Positions 1 to 12,154 of a stretch of DNA of 64,000 bases are shown here, in pieces. The stretch is from Ptiloglossa arizonensis. Its lineage: Eukaryota > Arthropoda > Insecta > Hymenoptera > Colletidae. Both the position numbers and the translations under genes were made by a program. The first letter of the stretch is position 1. Each line of letters begins with the position of its first letter. The DNA is taken from the NCBI RefSeq assembly GCF_051014685.1, contig NC_135056.1:496001-560000 (forward strand), written 5' to 3'. The notes under the pieces are model-generated. The model did no database searches. It was not told where the DNA came from and saw only the letters and a list, made by a program, of their open reading frames with translations.

Positions 1-175
1 GGTCAATCCGTTCGCGAGATATGGCAGTTTTGATGTAAAAAACGCTTGAGAAACTCCAAACTTTCGCAGTTCTGATGCTCGAAACGAATAACTAGAACGG
101 CCTAGGGGAAAACTACTCATACCATTGTAATCGGACGAGCTTCTACTTTCAGATGCGACAGAAACTTTGCGGATT

Positions 176-350
176 TGTCAATCCGTTCGCGAGATGTGGC
201 AGTTTTGAGGTAAGAAACGCTTGAGAAACTCCAAATTTTCGCAGTTCTGATGCTCGAAACGAATAACTAGGACGGCCTAGGGGAAAACTACTCATACCAT
301 TGTAATCGGACGAGCTTCTACTTTCAGATGCAACAGAAATTTTGCGGATT
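176..350 (+). repeat. Representative 175-bp satellite monomer
   Basis: One complete monomer in the phase used here. Landmarks by phase: TCGCGA palindrome 12-17; GGCAGTTTTGAGG 23-35; AACGCTTGAG 41-50; AAATTTT 58-64; CGCAGTTCTGATGCTCG 65-81; ACTAG 91-95; CCTAGG 101-106; ACCGTTGTAA 121-130; GGGGCGAG 132-139; CAGATGC 150-156. The consensus has 34 C, 44 G and 12 CpG. Phases 24-44 and 66-86 match at 16 of 21 positions, suggesting an old internal duplication. The bases around phase 62-84 form an imperfect dyad (TTTCGCA against TGCTCGAAA). No coding, promoter or RNA-gene signal is evident in the unit. Confidence 0.95.
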
Positions 351-619
351 TGTCAATCCGTTCGCGAGATATGGCAGTTTTGAGGTAAGAAACGTTTGAG
401 AAACTCAAAATTTTCGCAGTTCTGATGCTCGAATCGAATAACTAGAACGGCCTAGGGGAAAACTACTCATACCGTTGTAATGGGGCGAGTTTCTACTTTC
501 AGATGCAACAGAAACTTTGCGGATTGGTCAATCCGTTCGCGAGATATGGCAGTTTTGATGTAAGAAACGCTTGAGAAACTCCAAACTTTCGCAGTTCTGA
601 TGCTCGAAACGAATAACTT

Positions 620-1170
620 GAACGGCCTAGGGGAAAACTACTCATACCGTTGTAACGGGGCGAGTTTCTACTTTCAGATGCGACAGAAACTTTGCGGATT
701 TGTCAATCCGTTCGCGAGATGGGGCAGTTTTGAGGTAAGACACGCTTGAGAAACTCCAAATTTTCGCAGTTCTGATGCTCGAATCGAATAACTAGAACGG
801 CCTAGGGGAAAACTACTCATACCGTTGTAATCGGGCAAGTTTCTACTTTCAGATGCGAGAGAAATTTTGCGGATTGGTCAATCCGTTCGCGAGATATGGC
901 AGTTTTGAGGTAAGAAACGCTTGAGAAACTCCAAATTTTCGCAGTTCTGATGCTCGAAACGAATAACTAGAACGGCCTAGGGGAAAACTACTCATACCGT
1001 TGTAATGGGGCGAGTTTCTACTTTCAGATGCGACAGAAACTTTGCGGATTGGTCAATCCGTTCGCGAGATGTGGCAGTTTTGAGGTAAGAAACGCTTGAG
1101 AAACTCCAAATTTTCGCAGTTCTGATGCTCGAATCGAATAACTAGAACGGCCTAGGGGAAAACTACTCAT
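620..1170. repeat. Partial copy of the left-edge 8-mer HOR
   Basis: This stretch matches 2020-2570 at an offset of exactly 1,400 bp (eight monomers). It includes the marked monomer with GATGGGGCAG followed by GTAAGACACGC (GGGGCAG at 721 and 2121). The match breaks at about 1171, and 1171-1945 consists of related monomers in a different order, so this looks like a fragment of an older HOR copy. Confidence 0.8.
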
Positions 1171-1945
1171 ATCGTTGTAATCGGGCGAGTTTCTACTTTC
1201 AGATGCAACAGAAACTTTGCGGATTGGTCAATCCGTTCGCGAGATATGGCAGTTTTGAGGTAAGAAACGCTTGAGAAACTCCAAACTTTCGCAGTTCTGA
1301 TGCTCGAAACGAATAACTAGAACGGCCTAGTGGAAAACTACTCATACCGTTGTAATGGGGCGAGTTTCTACTTTCAGATGCGACAGAAACTTTGCGGATT
1401 GGTCAATCCGTTCGCGAGATATGGCAGTTTTGAGGTAAGAAACGCTTGAGAAACTCCAAATTTTCGCAGTTCTGATGCTCGAAACGAATAACTAGAACGG
1501 CCTAGGGGAAAAATACTCATACCGTTGTAATCGGGCGAGTTTCTACTCTCAGATGCAAGAGAAATTTTGCGGATTGGTCAATCCGTTCGCGAGATATGGC
1601 AGTTTTGAGGTAAGAAACGCTTGAGAAACTCAAAATTTTCGCAGTTCTGATGCTCGAAACGAATAAGTTGAACGGCCTAGGGGAAAACTACTCATACCGT
1701 TGTAATCGGGCGAGTTTCTACTTTCAGATGCGAGAGAAATTTTGCGGATTGGTCAATCCGTTCGCGAGATATGGCAGTTTTGAGGTAAGAAACGCTTGAG
1801 AAACTCCAAATTTTCGCAGTTCTGATGCTCGAATCGAATAACTAGAACGGCCTAGGGGAAAACTACTCATACCGTTGTAATCGGGCGAGCTTCTTCTTTC
1901 AGATGCAACAGAAATTTTGCGGATCGGTCAATCCGTTCGCGAGAT

Positions 1946-4745
1946 ATGGCAGTTTTGAGGTAAGAAACGCTTGAGAAACTCAAAATTTTCGCAGTTCTGA
2001 TGCTCGAAACGAATAAGTTGAACGGCCTAGGGGAAAACTACTCATACCGTTGTAATGGGGCGAGTTTCTACTTTCAGATGCGACAGAAACTTTGCGGATT
2101 TGTCAATCCGTTCGCGAGATGGGGCAGTTTTGAGGTAAGACACGCTTGAGAAACTCCAAATTTTCGCAGTTCTGATGCTCGAATCGAATAACTAGAACGG
2201 CCTAGGGGAAAACCACTCATACCGTTGTAATCGGGCGAGTTTCTACTTTCAGATGCGAGAGAAATTTTGCGGATTGGTCAATCCGTTCGCGAGATATGGC
2301 AGTTTTGAGGTAAGAAACGCTTGAGAAACTCCAAATTTTCGCAGTTCTGATGCTCGAAACGAATAACTAGAACGGCCTAGGGGAAAACTACTCATACCGT
2401 TGTAATGGGGCGAGTTTCTACTTTCAGATGCGACAGAAACTTTGCGGATTGGTCTATCCGTTCGCGAGATGTGGCAGTTTTGAGGTAAGAAACGCTTGAG
2501 AAACTCCAAATTTTCGCAGTTCTGATGCTCGAATCGAATAACTAGAACGGCCTAGGGGAAAACTACTCATACCGTTGTAATCGGGCGAGTTTCTGCTTTC
2601 AGATGCCAGAGAAATTTTGCGGATTGGTCAATCCGTTCGCCAGATATGGCAGTTTTGAGGTTAGAAACGCTTGAGAAACTCAAAATTTTCGCAGTTCTGA
2701 TGCTCGAAACGAATAACTAGAACTGCTTAAGGGAAAACTAATCATACCATTGTAATCGGGCGATCTTCTTCTTTCAGATGCAACAGAAATTTTGCGGATT
2801 GGTCAATCCGTTCGCGAGATATGGCAGTTTTGAGGTAAGAAACGCTTGAGAAACTCCAAACTTTCGCAGTTCTGATGCTCGAAACGAATAACTAGAACGG
2901 CCTAGGGGAAAACTACTCATACCGTTGTAACGGGGCGAGTTTCTACTTTCAGATGCGACAGAAACTTTGCGGATTTGTCAATCCGTTCGCGAGATGGGGC
3001 AGTTTTGAGGTAAGACACGCTTGAGAAACTCCAAATTTTCGCAGTTCTGATGCTCGAATCGAATAACTAGAACGGCCTAGGGGAAAACTACTCATACCGT
3101 TGTAATCAGGCACGTTTCTACTTTCAGATGCGAGAGAAATTTTGCGGATTGGTCAATCCGTTCGCGAGATATGGCAGTTTTGAGGTAAGAAACGCTTGAG
3201 AAACTCCAAATTTTCGCAGTTCTGATGCTCGAAACGAATAACTAGAACGGCCTAGGGGAAAACTACTCATACCGTTGTAATGGGGCGAGTTTCTACTTTC
3301 AGATGCGACAGAAACTTTGCGGATTTGTCAATCCGTTCGCGAGATGTGGCAGTTTTGAGGTAAGAAACGCTTGAGAAACTCAAAATTTTCGCAGTTCTGA
3401 TGCTCGAAACGAATAAGTTGAACGGCCTAGGGGAAAACTACTCATACCGTTGTAATGGGGCGAGTTTCTACTTTCAGATGCGACAGAAACTTTGCGGATT
3501 TGTCAATCCGTTCGCGAGATGGGGCAGTTTTGAGGTAAGACACGCTTGAGAAACTCCAAATTTTCGCAGTTCTGATGCTCGAATCGAATAACTAGAACGG
3601 CCTAGGGGAAAACCACTCATACCGTTGTAATCGGGCGAGTTTCTACTTTCAGATGCGAGAGAAATTTTGCGGATTGGTCAATCCGTTCGCGAGATATGGC
3701 AGTTTTGAGGTAAGAAACGCTTGAGAAACTCCAAATTTTCGCAGTTCTGATGCTCGAAACGAATAACTAGAACGGCCTAGGGGAAAACTACTCATACCGT
3801 TGTAATGGGGCGAGTTTCTACTTTCAGATGCGACAGAAACTTTGCGGATTGGTCTATCCGTTCGCGAGATGTGGCAGTTTTGAGGTAAGAAACGCTTGAG
3901 AAACTCCAAATTTTCGCAGTTCTGATGCTAGAATCGAATAACTAGAACGGCCTAGGGGAAAACTACTCATACCGTTGTAATCGGGCGAGTTTCTGCTTTC
4001 AGATGCCAGAGAAATTTTGCGGATTGGTCAATCCGTTCGCCAGATATGGCAGTTTTGAGGTTAGAAACGCTTGAGAAACTCAAAATTTTCGCAGTTCTGA
4101 TGCTCAAAACGAATAACTAGAACTGCTTAAGGGAAAACTAATCATACCATTGTAATCGGGCGATCTTCTTCTTTCAGATGCAACAGAAATTTTGCGGATT
4201 GGTCAATCCGTTCGCGAGATATGGCAGTTTTGAGGTAAGAAACGCTTGAGAAACTCCAAACTTTCGCAGTTCTGATGCTCGAAACGAATAACTAGAACGG
4301 CCTAGGGGAAAACTACTCATACCGTTGTAACGGGGCGAGTTTCTACTTTCAGATGCGACAGAAACTTTGCGGATTTGTCAATCCGTTCGCGAGATGGGGC
4401 AGTTTTGAGGTAAGACACGCTTGAGAAACTCCAAATTTTCGCAGTTCTGATGCTCGAATCGAATAACTAGAACGGCCTAGGGGAAAACTACTCATACCGT
4501 TGTAATCAGGCACGTTTCTACTTTCAGATGCGAGAGAAATTTTGCGGATTGGTCAATCCGTTCGCGAGATATGGCAGTTTTGAGGTAAGAAACGCTTGAG
4601 AAACTCCAAATTTTCGCAGTTCTGATGCTCGAAACGAATAACTAGAACGGCCTAGGGGAAAACTACTCATACCGTTGTAATGGGGCGAGTTTCTACTTTC
4701 AGATGCGACAGAAACTTTGCGGATTGGTCAATCCGTTCGCGAGAT
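1946..4745. repeat. 8-monomer HOR, 1,400 bp, two tandem copies
   Basis: Bases 1946-3345 and 3346-4745 are tandem copies eight monomers long. Markers repeat at exactly 1,400 bp: GGGGCAG at 2121/3521 and 2996/4396, and the CAGATGCCAGAG monomer with CGCCAGATATGG near 2600/4000. Only isolated substitutions separate the copies (for example C at 2530 against A at 3930, and GCTCGAAAC against GCTCAAAAC near 2706/4106), whereas neighbouring monomers inside one copy differ at many sites. Each copy also carries two GGGGCAG monomers 875 bp apart, a trace of an earlier internal 5-mer duplication. Confidence 0.9.
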
Positions 4746-5365
4746 GTGGCAGTTTTGAGGTAAGAAACGCTTGAGAAACTCCAAATTTTCGCAGTTCTGA
4801 TGCTCGAAACGAATAACTAGAACGGCCTAGGGGAAAACTACTCATACCGTTGTAATGGGGCGGGTTTCTACTTTCAGATGCAACAGAAACTTTGCGGATT
4901 GGTCAATCGGTTCGCGAGATATGGCAATTTTGAGGTAAGAAACGCTTGAGAAACTCCAAATTTTCGCAGTTCTGATGCTCGAATCGAATAACTAGAACGG
5001 CCTAGGGGAAAACTACTCATACCGTTGTAATCGGGCGAGTTTCTACTTTCAGATGCGAGAGAAATTTTGCGGATTGGTCAATCCGTTCGCGAGATATGGC
5101 AGTTTTGAGGTGAGAAACGCTTGAGAAACTCCAAATTTTCGCAGTTCTGATGCTCGAAACGAATAACTAGAACGGCCTAGGGGAAAACTACTCATACCGT
5201 TGTAATGGGGCGAGTTTCTACTCAGATGCGACAGAAACTTTGCGGATTGGTCAATCCGTTCGCGAGATGAGGCAGTTTTGAGGTAAGAAACGCTTGAGAA
5301 ACTCAAAATTTTCGCAGTTCTGATGCTCGAAACGAATAACTAGAACGGCCTAGGGGAAAACTACT
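4746..5365. repeat. Transitional monomers between 8-mer and 5-mer HORs
   Basis: Monomers here follow no tandem HOR that I could detect. The stretch holds the GAGGTGAGAAACG variant (at 5111) and the first 2-bp-deleted monomer (CTACTCAG at about 5221 instead of CTACTTTCAG). Nothing other than satellite is present. Confidence 0.75.
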
Positions 5366-7115
5366 CGTACCGTTGTAATGGGGCGAGTTTCTACTTTCAG
5401 ATGCAACAGAAACTTTGCGGATTGGTCAATCGGTTCGCGAGATATGGCAGTTTTGAGGTAAGAAACGCTTGAGAAACTCCAAATTTTCGCAGTTCTGATG
5501 CTCGAATCGAATAACTAGAACTTCCTAGGGGAAAACTACTCATACCGTTGTAATCGGGCGAGTTTCTACTTTCAGATGCGAGAGAAATTTTGCGGATTGG
5601 TCAATCCGTTCGCGAGATATGGCAGTTTTGAGGTGAGAAACGCTTGAGAAACTCCAAATTTTCGCAGTTCTGATGCTCGAAACGAATAACTAGAACGGCC
5701 TAGGGGAAAACTACTCATACCGTTGTAATGGGGCGAGTTTCTACTTTCAGATGCGACAGAAACTTTGCGGATTGGTCAATCCGTTCGCGAGATGTGGCAG
5801 TTTTGAGGTAAGAAACGCTTGAGAAACTCAAAATTTTCGCAGTTCTGATGCTCGAAACGAATAACTAGAACGGCCTAGGGGAAAACTACTCATACCATTG
5901 TAATCGGGCGATCTTCTTCTTTCAGATGCAACAGAAATTTTGCGGATTGGTCAATCCGTTCGCGAGATATGGCAGTTTTGAGGTAAGAAACGCTTGAGAA
6001 ACTCCAAATTTTCGCAGTTCTGATGCTCGAAACGAATAACTAGAACGGCCTAGGGGAAAACTACTCGTACCGTTGTAATGGGGCGAGTTTCTACTTTCAG
6101 ATGCAACAGAAACTTTGCGGATTGGTCAATCCGTTCGCGAGATATGGCAGTTTTGGGGAAAGAAACGCTTGAGAAACTCCAAATTTTCGCAGTTCTAATG
6201 CTCGAAACGAATAACTAGAACGGCTTAAGGGAAAACTACTCGTACCGTTGTAATGGGGCGAGTTTCTACTTTCAGATGCAACAGAAACTTTGCGGATTGG
6301 TCAATCGGTTCGCGAGATATGGCAGTTTTGAGGTAAGAAACGCTTGAGAAACTCCAAATTTTCGCAGTTCTGATGCTCGAATCGAATAACTAGAACGGCC
6401 TAGGGGAAAACTACTCATACCGTTGTAATCGGGCGAGTTTCTACTTTCAGATGCGAGAGAAATTTTGCGGATTGGTCAATCCGTTCGCGAGATATGGCAG
6501 TTTTGAGGTGAGAAACGCTTGAGAAACTCCAAATTTTCGCAGTTCTGATGCTCGAAACGAATAACTAGAACGGCCTAGGGGAAAACTACTCATACCGTTG
6601 TAATGGGGCGAGTTTCTACTTTCAGATGCGACAGAAACTTTGCGGATTGGTCAATCCGTTCGCGAGATGTGGCAGTTTTGAGGTAAGAAACGCTTGAGAA
6701 ACTCAAAATTTTCGCAGTTCTGATGCTCGAAACGAATAACTAGAACGGCCTAGGGGAAAACTACTCATGCCATTGTAATCGGGCGATCTTCTTCTTTCAG
6801 ATGCAACAGAAATTTTGCGGATTGGTCAATCCGTTCGCGAGATATGGCAGTTTTGAGGTAAGAAACGCTTGAGAAACTCCAAATTTTCGCAGTTCTGATG
6901 CTCGAAACGAATAACTAGAACGGCCTAGGGGAAAACTACTCGTACCGTTGTAATGGGGCGAGTTTCTACTTTCAGATGCAACAGAAACTTTGCGGATTGG
7001 TCAATCCGTTCGCGAGATATGGCAGTTTTGGGGAAAGAAACGCTTGAGAAACTCCAAATTTTCGCAGTTCTAATGCTCGAAACGAATAACTAGAACGGCT
7101 TAAGGGAAAACTACT
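5366..7115. repeat. 5-monomer tandem duplication, 875 bp x 2
   Basis: Bases 5366-6240 and 6241-7115 are tandem copies offset by exactly 875 bp. Shared markers are GAGGTGAGAAACG (5634/6509) and TTTTGGGGAA (6151/7026). Copies differ by few substitutions, such as CTTCCTAGGG against CGGCCTAGGG near 5521/6396 and CATACC against CATGCC near 5891/6766. The breakpoint falls near CTACTCGTACC. Confidence 0.9.
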
Positions 7116-9307
7116 CATACCATTGTAATCGGGCGAGCTTCTTCTTTCAGATGCAACAGAAATTTTGCGGATTGGTCAATCCGTTCGCGAGATATGGCAG
7201 TTTTGAGGTAAGAAACGCTTGAGAAACTCCAAATTTTCGCCGTTCTGATGCTCGAATCGAATAACTAGAACGGCCTAGGGGAAAACTACTCATACCAATG
7301 TAATCGGACGAGCTTCTACTTTCAGATGCAACAGAAATTTTGCGGATTGGTCAATCCGTTCGCCAGATATGGCAGTTTTGAGGTTAGAAACGCTTGAGAA
7401 ACTCAAAATTTTCGCAGTTCTGATGCTCGAAACGAATAACTAGAACTGCTTAAGGGAAAACTAATCATACCATTGTAATCGGGCGATCTTCTTCTTTCAG
7501 ATGCAACAGAAATTTTGCGGATTGGTCAATCCGTTCGCAAGATATGGCAGTTTTGAGGTAAGAAACGCTTGAGAAACTAAAAATTTTCGCTGTTCTGATG
7601 CTCGAAACGAATAACTAGAACGGCCTAGGGGAAAACTACTCATACCGTTGTAATGGGGCGAGTTTCTACTTTCAGATGCGACAGAAACTTTGCGGATTGG
7701 TCAATCCGTTCGCGAGATGTGGCAGTTTTGAGGTAAGAAACGCTTGAGAAACTCAAAATTTTCGCAGTTCTGATGCTCGAAACGAATAACTAGAACGGCC
7801 TAGGGGAAAACTACTCATACCGTTGTAATGGGGCGAGTTTCTACTTTCAGATGCGACAGAAACTTTGCGGATTGGTCTATCCGTTCGCGAGATGTGGCAG
7901 TTTTGAGGTAAGAAACGCTTGAGAAACTCCAAATTTTCGCAGTTCTGATGCTCGAATCGAATAACTAGAACGGCCTAGGGGAAAACTACTCATACCGTTG
8001 TAATCGGGCGAGTTTCTGCTTTCAGATGCCAGAGAAATTTTGCGGATTGGTCAATCCGTTCGCCAGATATGGCAGTTTTGAGGTTAGAAACGCTTGAGAA
8101 ACTCCAAATTTTCGCAGTTCTGATGCTCGAAACGAATAACTAGAACGGCCTAGGGGAAAACTACTCATACCGTTGTAATGGGGCGAGTTTCTACTTTCAG
8201 ATGCGACAGAAACTTTGCGGATTGGTCAATCCGTTCGCGAGATGTGGCAGTTTTGAGGTAAGAAACGCTTGAGAAACTCAAAATTTTCGCAGTTCTGATG
8301 CTCGAAACGAATAACTAGAACGGCCTAGGGGAAAACTACTCATACCATTGTAATCGGGCGATCTTCTTCTTTCAGATGCAACAGAAATTTTGCGGATTGG
8401 TCAATCCGTTCGCGAGATATGGCAGTTTTGAGGTAAGAAACGCTTGAGAAACTCCAAATTTTCGCAGTTCTGATGCTCGAAACGAATAACTAGAACGGCC
8501 TAGGGGAAAACTACTCGTACCGTTGTAATGGGGCGAGGTTCTACTTTCAGATGCAACAGAAACTTTGCGGATTGGTCAATCCGTTCGCGAGATATGGCAG
8601 TTTTGGGGAAAGAAACGCTTGAGAAACTCCAAATTTTCGCAGTTCTAATGCTCGAAACGAATAACTAGAACGGCTTAAGGGAAAACTACTCATACCATTG
8701 TAATCGGGCGAGCTTCTTCTTTCAGATGCAACAGAAATTTTGCGGATTGGTCAATCCGTTCGCGAGATATGGCAGTTTTGAGGTAAGAAACGCTTGAGAA
8801 ACTCCAAATTTTCGCCGTTCTGATGCTCGAATCGAATAACTAGAACGGCCTAGGGGAAAACTACTCATACCAATGTAATCGGACGAGCTTCTACTTTCAG
8901 ATGCAACAGAAATTTTGCGGATTGGTCAATCCGTTCGCCAGATATGGCAGTTTTGAGGTTAGAAACGCTTGAGAAACTCAAAATTTTCGCAGTTCTGATG
9001 CTCGAAACGAATAACTAGAACTGCTTAAGGGAAAACTAATCATACCATTGTAATCGGGCGATCTTCTTCTTTCAGATGCAACAGAAATTTTGCGGATTGG
9101 TCAATCCGTTCGCGAGATATGGCAGTTTTGAGGTAAGAAACGCTTGAGAAACTCAAAATTTTCGCTGTTCTGATGCTCGAAACGAATAACTAGAACGGCC
9201 TAGGGGAAAACTACTCATACCGTTGTAATGGGGCGAGTTTCTACTTTCAGATGCGACAGAAACTTTGCGGATTGGTCAATCCGTTCGCGAGATGTGGCAG
9301 TTTTGAG
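6511..9307. repeat. Duplicated 1.2-kb block at 9-monomer (1,575 bp) spacing
   Basis: Bases 6511-7732 match 8086-9307 at an offset of 1,575 bp. Markers are TTTTGGGGAA at 7026/8601 and TTCGCCGTTC (CGT at 7241/8816), in the same order. The two monomers between (7733-8085) belong to a different local set and carry the CGCCAGATATGG/GAGGTTAG type. The first copy overlaps the 5-mer duplication, so the 9-mer event followed or included it. Confidence 0.85.
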
Positions 9308-9591
9308 TTAAGAAACGCTTGAGAAACTCCAAATTTTCGCAGTTCTGATGCTCGAATCGAATAACTAGAACGGCCTAGGGGAAAACTACTCATACCGTTG
9401 TAATCGGGCGAGTTTCTGCTTTCAGATGCCAGAGAAATTTTGCGGATTGGTCAATCCGTTCGCCAGATATGGCAGTTTTGAAGTTAGAAACGCTTGAGAA
9501 ACTCAAAATATTCGCAGTTCTGATGCTCGAAACGAATAACTAGAACTGCTTAAGGGAAAACTAATCATACCATTGTAATCGGGCGATCTTC

Positions 9592-9592
9592 T
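9592..9592 (+). repeat. Unique 1-bp-deleted monomer
   Basis: At about 9592 the usual CTTCTTCTTTCAG reads CTTCTTTTTCAG, one base short. I saw this length variant only here, and it is one of 27 deletions that account for the array's 34-bp net shortfall. Confidence 0.75.
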
Positions 9593-9609
9593 TTTTCAGA
9601 TGCAACAGA

Positions 9610-9946
9610 AATTTTGCGGATTGGTCAATCCGTTCGCGAGATATGGCAGTTTTGCGGTGAGAAACGCTTGAGAAACTCCAAATTTTCGCAGTTCTGATGC
9701 TCGAAACGAATAACTAGAACGGCCTAGGGGAAAACTACTCATACCGTTGTAATGGGGCGAGTTTCTACTCAGATGCGACAGAAACTTTGCGGATTGGTCA
9801 ATCCGTTCGCGAGATGAGGCAGTTTTGAGGTAAGAAACGCTTGAGAAACACAAAATTTTCGCAGTTCTGATGCTCGAAACGAATAACTAGAACGGCCTAG
9901 GGGAAAACTACTCGTACCGTTGTAATGGGGCGAGTTTCTACTTTCA
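9610..9946. repeat. Block copied at 19056-19392 (offset 9,446 bp)
   Basis: Both copies carry the rare TTTTGCGGTGAG, the 2-bp-deleted CTACTCAG monomer (9768 and 19214), and GAGAAACACAAAATT. The offset is 54 monomers minus 4 bp; the missing bases equal the 2-bp deletions at 14141 and in one of the compared monomers. This is the left end of a long-range duplication covering about 9.6-14.9 kb. Confidence 0.8.
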
Positions 9947-10404
9947 GATGCAACAGAAACTTTGCGGATTGGTCAATCGGTTCGCGAGATATGGCAGTTT
10001 CGAGGTAAGAAACGCTTGAGAAACTCCAAATTTTCGCAGTTCTGATGCTCGAATCGAATAACTAGAACGGCCTAGGGGAAAACTACTCATGCCGTTGTAA
10101 TCGGGCGAGTTTCTACTTTCAGATGCGAGAGAAATTTTGCGGATTGGTCAATCCGTTCGCGAGATATGGCAGTTTTGAGGTGAGAAACGCTTGAGAAACT
10201 CCAAATTTTCGCAGTTCTGATGCTCGAAACGAATAACTAGAACGGCCTAGGGGAAAACTACTCATACCGTTGTAATGGGGCGAGTTTCTACTTTCAGATG
10301 CGACAGAAACTTTGCGGATTGGTCAATCCGTTCGCGAGATGTGGCAGTTTTGAGGTAAGAAACGCTTGAGAAACTCAAAATTTTCGCAGTTCTGATGCTC
10401 GAAA

Positions 10405-12154
10405 CGAATAACTAGAACGGCCTAGGGGAAAACTACTCATACCGTTGTGTTGGGGCGAGTTTCTACTTTCAGATGCAACAGAAACTTTGCGGATTGGTCA
10501 ATCCGTTCGCGAGATATGGCAGTTTTGGGGTAAGAAACGCTTGAGAAACTCCAAATTTTCGCAGTTCTAATGCTCGAAACGAATAACTAGAACGGCTTAA
10601 GGGAAAACTACTCATACCATTGTAATCGGGCGAGCTTCTTCTTTCAGATGCAACAGAAATTTTGCGGATTGGTCAATCCGTTCGCGAGATATGGCAGTTT
10701 TGAGGTAAGAAACGCTTGAGAAACTCCAAATTTTCGCCGTTCTGATGCTCGAATCGAATAACCAGAACGGCCTAGGGGAAAACTACTCATACCAATGTAA
10801 TCGGACGAGCTTCTACTTTCAGATGCAACAGAAATTTTGCGGATTGGTCAATCCGTTCGCGAGATATGGCAGTTTTGAGGTAAGAAACGCTTGAGAAACT
10901 CCAAATTTTCGCAGTTCTGATGCTCGAAACGAATAACTAGAACGGCCTAGGGGAAAACTACTCATTCCGTTGTAATGGGGCGAGTTTCTACTTTTAGATG
11001 CAACAGAAACTTTGCGGATTGGTCAATCCGTTCGCGAGATATGGCAGTTTTGAGGCAAGAAACGCTTGAGAGACTCCAAACTTTCGCAGTTCTGATGCTC
11101 GAAACGAATAACTAGAACGGCCTAGGGGAAAACTACTCATACCGTTGTAATGGGGCGAGTTTCTACTTTCAGATGCAACAGAAGCTTTGCGGATTGGTCA
11201 ATCGGTTCGCGAGATATGGCAGTTTTGAGGTAAGAAACGTTTGAGAAACTCCAAATTTTCGCAGTTCTGATGCTCGAAACGAATAACTAGAACGGCCTAG
11301 GGGAAAACTACTCATACCGTTGTAATGGGGCGAGTTTCTACTTTCAGATGCGACAGAAACTTTGCTTATTGGTCAAACCGTTCGCGAGATAAGGCAGTTT
11401 TGAGGTAAGAAACGCTTGAGAAACTCCAAATTTTCGCAGTTCTGATGCTCAAAACGAATAACTAGAACGGCCTACGGGAAAACTACTCATGCCGTTGTAA
11501 TGGGGCGAGTTTCTACTTTCAGATTCGACAGAAACTTTGCGGATTGGTCAATCCGTTCGCGAGATATGGCAGTTTTGAGGTAAGAAACGCTTGAGAAACT
11601 CCAAATTTTCGCAGTTCTGATGCTCGAAACGAATAACGAGAACGGCCTAGGGGAAAACTACTCATACCATTGTAATCGGGCGAGCTTCTTCTTTCAGATG
11701 CAACAGAAATTTTGCGGATTGGTCTATCCGTTCGCGAGATATGGCAGTTTTGAGGTAAGAAACGCTTGAGAAACTCCAAATTTTCGCAGTTCTGATGCTC
11801 GAAACGAATAACTAGAACGGCCTAGGGGAAAACTACTCATACCGTTGTAATCGGGCTAGTTTCTACTTTCAGATGCGAGAGAAATTTTGCGGATTGGTCA
11901 ATCCGTTCGCGAGATATAGCAGTTTTGATGTAAGAAACGCTTGAGAAACTCCAATTTTTCGCAGTTCTGATGCTCGAAGCGAATTACTAGAACGGCCTAG
12001 GGGAAGACTACTCATACCGTTGTAGTCGGGCGAGTTTCTACTTTCAGATGCAACAGAAATTTTGCGGATTGGTCAATCCGTTCGCGAGATGTGGCAGTTT
12101 TGAGGTAAGAAACGCTTGAGAAACTCCAAATTTTCGCAGTTCTGATGCTCGAAC
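10405..12154. repeat. 10-monomer HOR unit, 1,750 bp, full copy
   Basis: This unit is followed directly by a shortened copy at 12155-13379. Markers in order are ACCGTTGTGTTGGGG (10441), TTCGCCGTTC (10738), TGAGGCAAGAAACG, GAAGCTTTGCGG, a TTGCTTATTGG/ATAAGGCAG monomer, a CAGATTCGAC monomer, and GATATAGCAGTTTTGATG (11916). A further copy of most of it lies 9,096 bp downstream (19501-20896). Confidence 0.88.

Noticed and set aside
176..350. Phased A-tracts giving strong intrinsic curvature.
   Set aside because: A/T runs occur at phases 28-31, 58-64, 82-84 and 109-112, but the spacing is only roughly helical and most runs are short; I cannot support a claim without calculation.
2249..2509. Recurring minus-strand open frames of 76-88 codons, for example here and at 24811-25071, 43173-43433 and 60665-60925.
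   Set aside because: Each is the satellite read across about one and a half monomers. They recur because the monomer recurs, end where the 175-bp period shifts frame, and show no codon or domain signal, so they are not genes.
11040..11060. Pol III-like boxes (TGGCAG near an A box, GGTTCGCGAG near a B box) suggesting a tRNA-derived repeat.
   Set aside because: The B-box match stops after GGTTCG, the A-box match is poor and no cloverleaf can be drawn.
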